5,525 nt of DNA, taken from Candidatus Omnitrophota bacterium. GTDB taxonomy: Bacteria > Omnitrophota > Gorgyraeia > 1-14-0-20-64-10. Positions 1 through 4,151 of the stretch are shown one piece after another. The notes beneath the pieces are model-generated. The model saw only the letters and a list, made by a program, of their open reading frames with translations, searched no databases and had not been told where the DNA came from. Positions within the stretch are counted from its first letter, which is position 1; the number at the start of each line of letters is the position of its first letter. The stretch lies in contig JAHFFF010000118.1 of NCBI GenBank assembly GCA_023248095.1, positions 1-5,525 on the forward strand, written 5' to 3'. Both the position numbers and the translations under genes were made by a program.

Positions 1-37
1 TGGGATGTTCATCTTGTAACTTCATGTCGTTTCTTCG

Positions 38-73
38 GTTCCAAGGAAAGCTTAGCACAATTGCTCTTGGAAC
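38..73. repeat. Bulged stem-loop, 8-bp outer and 4-bp inner helix
   Basis: GTTCCAAG at 38-45 is exactly complementary to CTTGGAAC at 66-73. Inside it, AGCA at 54-57 pairs with TGCT at 62-65 around a CAAT loop, leaving an 8-nt bulge on the 5' side. No T-tract follows on either strand, so it does not look like an intrinsic terminator. It lies just upstream of the candidate -35 box and could be a regulator-binding site or the remnant of an upstream transcript structure. Confidence 0.45.
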
Positions 74-87
74 GTCAAAGTCTTGAC
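74..87. promoter_or_regulatory. Palindrome GTCAA-N4-TTGAC over the -35 box
   Basis: GTCAA at 74-78 and TTGAC at 83-87 form a perfect 5-4-5 inverted repeat whose right arm is most of the candidate -35 element. A protein bound here would compete with RNA polymerase. The regulator is unknown, and a 5-bp inverted repeat can occur by chance. Confidence 0.3.
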
Positions 88-112
88 AGGGAGGCCAAAG
101 AAAGGGTATGTT
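83..112 (+). promoter_or_regulatory. Candidate sigma-70 promoter for the pilin pair
   Basis: A perfect TTGACA at 83-88 is followed after 18 bp by TATGTT at 107-112, which matches four of six -10 bases. Transcription would start near 119 and give a leader of about 78 nt before the first pilin ATG. I see no sigma-54 type GG-N10-GC element, although many type IV pilin genes use one. The call rests only on the two hexamers and their spacing. Confidence 0.45.
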
Positions 113-146
113 TGCCATGTGGAGCGGTACAAGGGACGTGGTTCAG

Positions 147-169
147 TGTAAATGGTTACATTGCGCAAT
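147..169. promoter_or_regulatory. Two abutting palindromes in the pilin leader
   Basis: TGTAA-N4-TTACA occupies 147-160 and shares base 160 with the uninterrupted 10-bp palindrome ATTGCGCAAT at 160-169. Both lie downstream of the promoter candidate and upstream of the ribosome binding site, so they could be operator sites or leader structure. The 5-4-5 geometry is the same as in the inverted repeat at 74-87, with matching inner AA and TT bases. Confidence 0.35.
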
Positions 170-196
170 TAAGTAGGGTGAGAGGATAAAATTATA

Positions 197-820
197 ATGA
201 AGATCCGCAGCCGGTACGGGTTCACTCTATTGGAATTACTGGTGACCAGTATGGTCCTGTCGATTTTGGTATCTGTAGGGATGGCCACGTACGGCAGGTA
301 CCGGTCCAGTGCTGCGATCTTGGTGGATGAGACCAATCAGAAGGTCCTTTTAGCGGCGGCCAAGCTGTATGCCTACGACAACAATGCCTTGCCGGGTAAC
401 CTCAGCGAGTTGAGGCCTCAGGATCTGGAGCGAGCCTATGCCATGGTGACGGACGGGAAAAGGCCCTATACCTTTTTCGCCTTTTTGAAGGAAATGGTTG
501 AGCCAATGGGTGTCGCGGAAGCCCTAACCATCGATAAGTATCTTCCGGCAGGTACCACACAGCAGATTCAAAAGATCAAGACCTGCCCAATGGACCCGAC
601 ACCGCCATTGGCTGGCGGAAATTCTTATGGGATTTCTGCCACTGCGGCCAATAAGTCCTTAAGCTGGCTGCTTGATCCCAACAATGCCACTACAGCGATC
701 ATTGTGGAGACGGATAACTTAACAACGGTGGTATTCACCCGGCATCAGGGGATCTGCGTTGTCGCCTCAGCCTCAGGCGTTATTCGGAGATGTACCACAA
801 CCTCATTGAACTGCTACTAA
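197..820 (+). CDS. Type IV pilin-like / pseudopilin protein with N-terminal methylation site
   Basis: The 207-residue protein has a class III prepilin leader: a short basic leader ends at Gly8, Phe9 becomes mature residue 1 and Glu13 is the +5 glutamate. A hydrophobic helix follows at about 10-31. Prepilin peptidase (PilD) would cleave and N-methylate it at the inner membrane, and the helix would pack into a pilus or pseudopilus. The globular part carries an ETNQKV...AYDNNALPG block (about 46-67), a TCPxDPTPP..GG.SYG motif at 129-145 and a late RH...SGV segment that recalls the H-x-DG end of some GspG/DUF1559-type proteins. Cysteines at 130, 187, 199 and 206 could form disulfides; 199 and 206 would make a small C-terminal loop. 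AGAGGAT at 181-187 is a suitable ribosome binding site. It probably forms an operon with the paralogue that starts 20 bp downstream. Whether it is a major pilin, minor pilin or secretion pseudopilin cannot be decided here. Confidence 0.88.
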   Translation: MKIRSRYGFTLLELLVTSMVLSILVSVGMATYGRYRSSAAILVDETNQKVLLAAAKLYAYDNNALPGNLSELRPQDLERAYAMVTDGKRPYTFFAFLKEMVEPMGVAEALTIDKYLPAGTTQQIQKIKTCPMDPTPPLAGGNSYGISATAANKSLSWLLDPNNATTAIIVETDNLTTVVFTRHQGICVVASASGVIRRCTTTSLNCY

Positions 821-840
821 CGAGATAACAAAGGATTAGG

Positions 841-1461
841 ATGAAGGTGAGAGAAAAAGCGGGAATGACAGCACTGGAGCTGATTGTATGCCTTGTGCTC
901 CTGATGGCGTTGGTTTCGCTCGCGATGGCGGGCTATCAAAAGTACCGAGATCGCGCGGCGATGCTCGTAGACGAGACCAACCAGAAGGTGCTGCAAGCGG
1001 CGGTGAAGATCTACGCTTACGACAACAATGCGCTTCCAGGCAGCTTAAGCGAATTGCGCCCACAGGATCTTTCACGGGCATACGCAAGGGTCATGCAAGA
1101 CGCAAGGCCCTACACGTTTCTAACCTACCTGCAGGAGTCTCTGGGAGTTGTGGAGGTAGCAGAGGCCGTACCTCTTCCCGGAAAATATTACAACAACGAT
1201 GAGGGCATATTGACCTGCCCATCGGATCCTACCCCTCCCGCCAAGGGCGGGGTTTCTTACGGATTGTCTGCTGAGTGGGCGAACCGGCCCCTTCAGGATT
1301 TATTGAGTCCCGACCACGCCGATGAGCCGCTCATCGTGGAAGCGGACGACACAAGAGGAGATGTTGTGTACCGGCACGGGTTCTTTCATGATGTATCGGT
1401 TCAGACCACCGTTCGAGGAGAGCGTCGGAAGCAGAAGAAGGATCTGTTCAGGAGGAGGTAA
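841..1461 (+). CDS. Second type IV pilin-like protein, paralogue of the upstream gene
   Basis: The 206-residue protein has the same layout as its neighbour. The leader ends at Gly8, Met9 takes mature position 1 in place of the usual Phe or Met/Leu, Glu13 is the +5 glutamate, and the helix spans about 10-31. Residues 39-93 align with the first pilin without gaps, with 44 of 55 identical. The CPSDPTPP..GGVSYG motif (126-141) is shared too. The two proteins differ at the end: of the four mature-domain cysteines in the first pilin only Cys126 remains, with an extra Cys17 in the membrane helix. The last 15 residues (192-206) carry nine Arg/Lys instead of the Cys-bounded tail. AAGGA at 831-835 is a good ribosome binding site. 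The 3' end overlaps the end of the convergent helicase gene by 14 bp. It is likely a minor pilin or pseudopilin made with the first. Confidence 0.87.
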   Translation: MKVREKAGMTALELIVCLVLLMALVSLAMAGYQKYRDRAAMLVDETNQKVLQAAVKIYAYDNNALPGSLSELRPQDLSRAYARVMQDARPYTFLTYLQESLGVVEVAEAVPLPGKYYNNDEGILTCPSDPTPPAKGGVSYGLSAEWANRPLQDLLSPDHADEPLIVEADDTRGDVVYRHGFFHDVSVQTTVRGERRKQKKDLFRRR

Positions 1462-3514
1462 CCTCCCCTTCCCCGACCCGCCAGAGTTCGAAAAGGTTTT
1501 CTGGCAACTCCTGAATGAATTGAGAAGGCCGCATGAGGATCTGCCCCCGTTCGTAGCTATACCGGGTTAGCGGGTATGTCAAGTAGAGATCCCTCTTCGT
1601 TCGCGTGACTGCAACGTAGAAGAGTCGGCGTTCTTCTTCCAAGGCCTTGGGGTCTTCCAGGGATTTTGGATGCGGGATTTGGCCCTCCACGAGTCCAATC
1701 AAGAAAACGGAGGTCCACTCCAACCCCTTGGCTTGATGAATGGTGGACAGGGCCAAGTATTCATCGGGATCTTCCCAGCCGCGGATCGACTCCCCCTTGA
1801 AGGGTTCTCGAAGGGTCAAATCCTCGATGAAGCGTACACGGGAATCGTAGTTGGATGCCAGATTGATCAGTTGTTCCAGATCCTCCCGCCGATTACGGGC
1901 ATCCTCAAAATGGTTCTCCAAGTAAGCTTGGTAGCCGGATTGAAGCACGATCAGCAGGGCCTCCGCGGGTTTGTCCCTCAGGCTGGTGGCAGAAACCTGT
2001 TGCAGCACCCGGCGTAGCTGTTTCCAGCCGGCCTCAGCCCGAGACGGCAGGCGGTCCCCCTCCCTGTTCCCTAATGCGGACTCCAGAGGGTTTGGATCCG
2101 GAGCCAACGATTGCCAGATCCTGCGGGCGTAGGCCGTGCCGATCCCTTCCTGGAGTCGGAGGACCCGTTCCCAGGAAAGTTCATCGCGGGGGTTAACAAG
2201 AAGACGCAAATAGGCCAGAAGGTCCTTAATATGGGCCTGTTCGAAGAAGCGGATCCCCCCCCGCACGACGTAGGGGACATTCCTTTTTGCCAGCTCCAGC
2301 TCCAACTCGGCGGCTTGAAACCGCGCCCTGAACAGGACGGCAATCTCCTGAAGAGGTACTCCCTCGGATCGAAGTTCCAGCACCCTCTGCGCTATAAAGG
2401 CAGCCTGCTGTTTCGTGTCGGTGAGGGGTACAACTGCAGGGAGCGGACCGGGCCCCTGCGTGCTCTTAAGCTCCTTGGGGAATTGGCGCGCGTTGAGCCG
2501 GATGGAGGCATTGGCCAGATGAAGGATCTCGGGGCTGGATCGATAGTTTGTCTCCAATCGGAAGATGGTTGTCTCAGGAAAGATCTCAGGAAATGTGAGG
2601 AGATTCTCCAGCTCAGCGCCTCGAAACGCATAGATGGACTGGGCGTCGTCTCCAACCGCCAGGACGTTGTGGTGCCCTGAGGCCATGGCTCGGACAAGCT
2701 TAAACTGAAGGCGGTTGGTGTCCTGATATTCATCGACCAGGATGTATCGGAATTGCTCTGCGTATTGTTTCTTCAGGTCCGCGTTGTCTTCGAGGAGCCT
2801 CAGCCATTCGGTGAGCAGATCGTCGTAGTCCATCAGGTTGTTTTGCTGCTTCCTCTTTCGATAGCATTCGTTGACGCGTTGGATGAACCCGAGGTGATCG
2901 GAGAATTGGGGGTACTGGTCTGATACGATCTGTTCCAGCGGATGCAGGGTGTTGGCCGACAAACTGAAGAGGGCCTCCAAAACGTTGGCTTGAGGCAACC
3001 GCGTCTTCGTGTGAGAGACCTTGAGGTCGTAGATACACGCGGCAATGAGGTCCTTGGCATCTTCTTCGTCGAGGATCCCAAAGGTGGGTGTGCGGTGGAG
3101 GAGCTCTGCGTGCCGCCGAAGGAAGAGATTTCCGATGTGATGGAAGGTGCCCCCCCACAGGCCCTCTGGGCGTGATTTCAGGATCCCTTCCACGCGGTCC
3201 AGCATCTGGCGAGCGGCCTTGACCGTGAAGGTGACCAAGAGGATTTGCTGCGGAGGGATCCCCTGCTCGATCAGATAGGCGACGCGATAAGTGAGCGTTC
3301 GCGTCTTGCCGCTCCCGGGACCCGCCAAGACAAGCGTAGGTCCGTCGCCAGAGATCACCACCTGCAGTTGTTCGGCGTTTAATTCCCTCTCGTAGGTGAT
3401 CCTTGTGGCTCTGAGGGGCGTGGGGTGAAGGGTGTAGCGGCGGTTCAACAGGTTACTGGGCCGATTTTCGGCGGCGGTTTTTGGGGGAGGAGGTGGTTTG
3501 CTTCCTGTGCGCAC
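1448..3514 (-). CDS. UvrD/PcrA/Rep-type superfamily 1A DNA helicase
   Basis: This cytoplasmic ATP-driven 3'-5' DNA unwinding enzyme belongs to the family used in nucleotide excision and mismatch repair and in clearing replication obstacles. All SF1A motifs are present: Q-motif LNAEQ (45-49), Walker A AGPGSGKT (64-71), Ia TFTVKAARQM (95-104), II DEYQDT (261-266), III VGDDAQSIY (287-295), IV ETNYRSS (321-327), V LSTIHQAKGLEW (589-600) and VI EERRLFYVAVTR (627-638). The GGIRFFEQ segment near 419-426 is also typical. At 688 residues it ends only 50 residues after motif VI, so it lacks the long C-terminal extension of E. coli UvrD. The GTG at 3514 is the first possible start, because an in-frame TAG lies 12 nt upstream, but it has no close ribosome binding site. 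A TTG at 3448, 4 nt after the PilZ stop, is a realistic alternative. Translation is probably coupled to the overlapping PilZ gene. The exact subfamily (UvrD, PcrA or Rep) is unresolved. Confidence 0.95.
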   Translation of the reverse strand: MRTGSKPPPPPKTAAENRPSNLLNRRYTLHPTPLRATRITYERELNAEQLQVVISGDGPTLVLAGPGSGKTRTLTYRVAYLIEQGIPPQQILLVTFTVKAARQMLDRVEGILKSRPEGLWGGTFHHIGNLFLRRHAELLHRTPTFGILDEEDAKDLIAACIYDLKVSHTKTRLPQANVLEALFSLSANTLHPLEQIVSDQYPQFSDHLGFIQRVNECYRKRKQQNNLMDYDDLLTEWLRLLEDNADLKKQYAEQFRYILVDEYQDTNRLQFKLVRAMASGHHNVLAVGDDAQSIYAFRGAELENLLTFPEIFPETTIFRLETNYRSSPEILHLANASIRLNARQFPKELKSTQGPGPLPAVVPLTDTKQQAAFIAQRVLELRSEGVPLQEIAVLFRARFQAAELELELAKRNVPYVVRGGIRFFEQAHIKDLLAYLRLLVNPRDELSWERVLRLQEGIGTAYARRIWQSLAPDPNPLESALGNREGDRLPSRAEAGWKQLRRVLQQVSATSLRDKPAEALLIVLQSGYQAYLENHFEDARNRREDLEQLINLASNYDSRVRFIEDLTLREPFKGESIRGWEDPDEYLALSTIHQAKGLEWTSVFLIGLVEGQIPHPKSLEDPKALEEERRLFYVAVTRTKRDLYLTYPLTRYSYERGQILMRPSQFIQELPENLFELWRVGEGEVTSS

Positions 3515-4028
3515 GGCGCCGGGCGGCTAACCTCTTCTTTTTTTCAAGGCGCTGGCGTCGTTTCCGAAGCCGACGGAGTTTGCGCCTTCGTTTCTCAAGG
3601 GCCTCCAGGCGTTTTCTGCGCACCCGGGCTGCTGCCCGCTGTTTGAGGGCGCGGTAGCCGGCCTCGATGGCGTTGCGTTCCTCCTGAGATACTTGGCGCA
3701 AAAACTTGGAGAGATCGGATTCCCCGGTTCCCTCGAACTCCTTGAAGAAGACACCGATTTCATGCGAGCCATCTTTGTTCGGCTGAGCCAGGGGTTCGCA
3801 GCGGATCACGGTTCCATGTGCGACTAAGGGGGAAGATGAGTTGGGTAGGTTCAAATGGCACTGTACAGGTTGGATCTGAGTAATTGAGGAATCGCTGTAG
3901 GCAGAGATTCCCAGTAGACTCAAGTTTCGGGTGGTGCCATGTACCTCTTCCCCGTTACTTTTGAGTACGAAGGGTACTCGCACCTTGTATCGGGTGCGCA
4001 TCCGCCGGTCGTTGCCTTTGAAGGCCAC
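3453..4028 (-). CDS. PilZ-domain protein with a long Arg/Lys-rich C-terminal tail
   Basis: Residues 8 to about 98 form a PilZ domain, the c-di-GMP-binding beta-barrel. The arginine motif RxxxR is R9-x-x-x-R13, the second motif is N35-x-S37-x-x-G40 (Asn or Asp is accepted at the first position), and HEIGVFF (89-95) matches the closing strand. Both ligand motifs are intact, so c-di-GMP binding is plausible. No signal peptide or membrane helix is visible, so it is probably cytoplasmic. The last 65 residues (127-191) contain 33 Arg or Lys, mostly in a heptad-like helical stretch with Leu and Glu, a composition that suggests binding to nucleic acid, acidic lipid or ribosomes. The GTG start is supported by TAGGAG six bases upstream. 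The gene precedes the helicase gene and overlaps its start by up to 62 bp. Its target is unknown. Confidence 0.88.
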   Translation of the reverse strand: MAFKGNDRRMRTRYKVRVPFVLKSNGEEVHGTTRNLSLLGISAYSDSSITQIQPVQCHLNLPNSSSPLVAHGTVIRCEPLAQPNKDGSHEIGVFFKEFEGTGESDLSKFLRQVSQEERNAIEAGYRALKQRAAARVRRKRLEALEKRRRKLRRLRKRRQRLEKKKRLAARRRAHRKQTTSSPKNRRRKSAQ

Positions 4029-4034
4029 GTTGAT

Positions 4035-4040
4035 CTCCTA
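4035..4040 (-). promoter_or_regulatory. Ribosome binding site that sets the PilZ GTG start
   Basis: On the - strand TAGGAG ends six bases before the GTG at 4028, an ideal Shine-Dalgarno arrangement and the reason for choosing this non-ATG start. Its first three bases are also the TAG stop codon of the basic mini-frame upstream, an arrangement typical of translational coupling. Confidence 0.75.
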
Positions 4041-4112
4041 TTTTTTCCGGTGCGCTTTTCCCGAGAAACGCTTGCGCCTACGGCGAGCTCGAAGTTTTCG
4101 AGGGGTTTTCAT
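4038..4112 (-). CDS. Possible 24-residue highly basic peptide, in frame with PilZ
   Basis: An ATG at 4112 opens 24 codons that end in the TAG at 4040-4038. Fourteen of the 24 residues are Arg or Lys, including six consecutive Arg/Lys at 10-15. It lies nine bases before the PilZ GTG and in the same frame, so only the amber codon separates it from an N-terminal extension of PilZ. No Shine-Dalgarno sequence precedes the ATG, but a - strand extended -10 promoter candidate would start the transcript two or three bases before it, allowing near-leaderless translation. The peptide has the size and charge of the smallest ribosomal proteins, but I cannot match it to one. It may equally be an untranslated leader or a remnant of a longer PilZ N-terminus. 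So short a frame can arise by chance; the composition is what makes it notable. Confidence 0.35.
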   Translation of the reverse strand: MKTPRKLRARRRRKRFSGKAHRKK

Positions 4113-4115
4113 TTT

Positions 4116-4124
4116 TGGTACACT
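4116..4124 (+). promoter_or_regulatory. Extended -10 promoter candidate for the + strand fusion gene
   Basis: TGG-TACACT at 4116-4124 fits the TGn-hexamer form of an extended -10 element. A start seven bases later falls at 4131-4132, on the A of the gene's ATG. A recognisable -35 box is missing (only TTT-type sequence near 4096), which extended -10 promoters tolerate. Together with the absence of a Shine-Dalgarno sequence, this suggests a leaderless transcript. Confidence 0.4.
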
Positions 4125-4151
4125 ATAACATATGAAAGGCTTTATCCGCAA
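4122..4151 (-). promoter_or_regulatory. Promoter candidate for the PilZ-helicase operon
   Basis: Read on the - strand, TTGCGG (4151-4146) is followed after 18 bp by TATAGT (4127-4122), which is preceded by TGT to give an extended -10 element. Transcription would begin near 4115, just before the mini-frame ATG at 4112. The element overlaps the + strand candidate by three bases and reaches into the first codons of the divergent gene, so the two promoters should compete. Confidence 0.45.

Larger units (their letters stand above)
1..196. other. Upstream region of the pilin pair, possibly with the tail of another gene
   Basis: No gene can be firmly assigned here. The first + frame is open from the window edge to a TAA at 187-189, which would be 62 codons of the end of an upstream gene, ending 7 bp before the pilin ATG. 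It contains a CxxC pair (Cys37 and Cys40 of the fragment), but I recognise no family. Its third codon positions are mostly A/T, unlike the clearly G/C-rich third positions of the pilin genes, and an open run of this length is not rare by chance. I therefore read the region mainly as regulatory: it holds a sigma-70-type promoter candidate, a bulged stem-loop and several short inverted repeats, listed separately. Confidence 0.4.

Noticed and set aside
193..198. Perfect TATAAT hexamer at the first pilin start
   Set aside because: It overlaps the ATG, so a transcript from it would begin inside the gene, and no -35 box lies at a proper distance.
1450..1466. AGGAGGAGG followed by the palindrome GGAGGTAACCTCC at the convergent gene ends
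   Set aside because: The Shine-Dalgarno-like run has no start codon at a useful distance after it. The palindrome has only 5-bp arms with a 3-nt loop and no T-tract, so it is not a credible terminator.
2111..2680. 189-codon open frame on the + strand
   Set aside because: It is antisense to well-conserved helicase motifs and has no recognisable domain or ribosome binding site.
3150..3156. Run of seven C in the helicase gene
   Set aside because: It is shorter than the eight-base tract, the reading frame is intact, and such runs are expected in a G/C-rich coding region.
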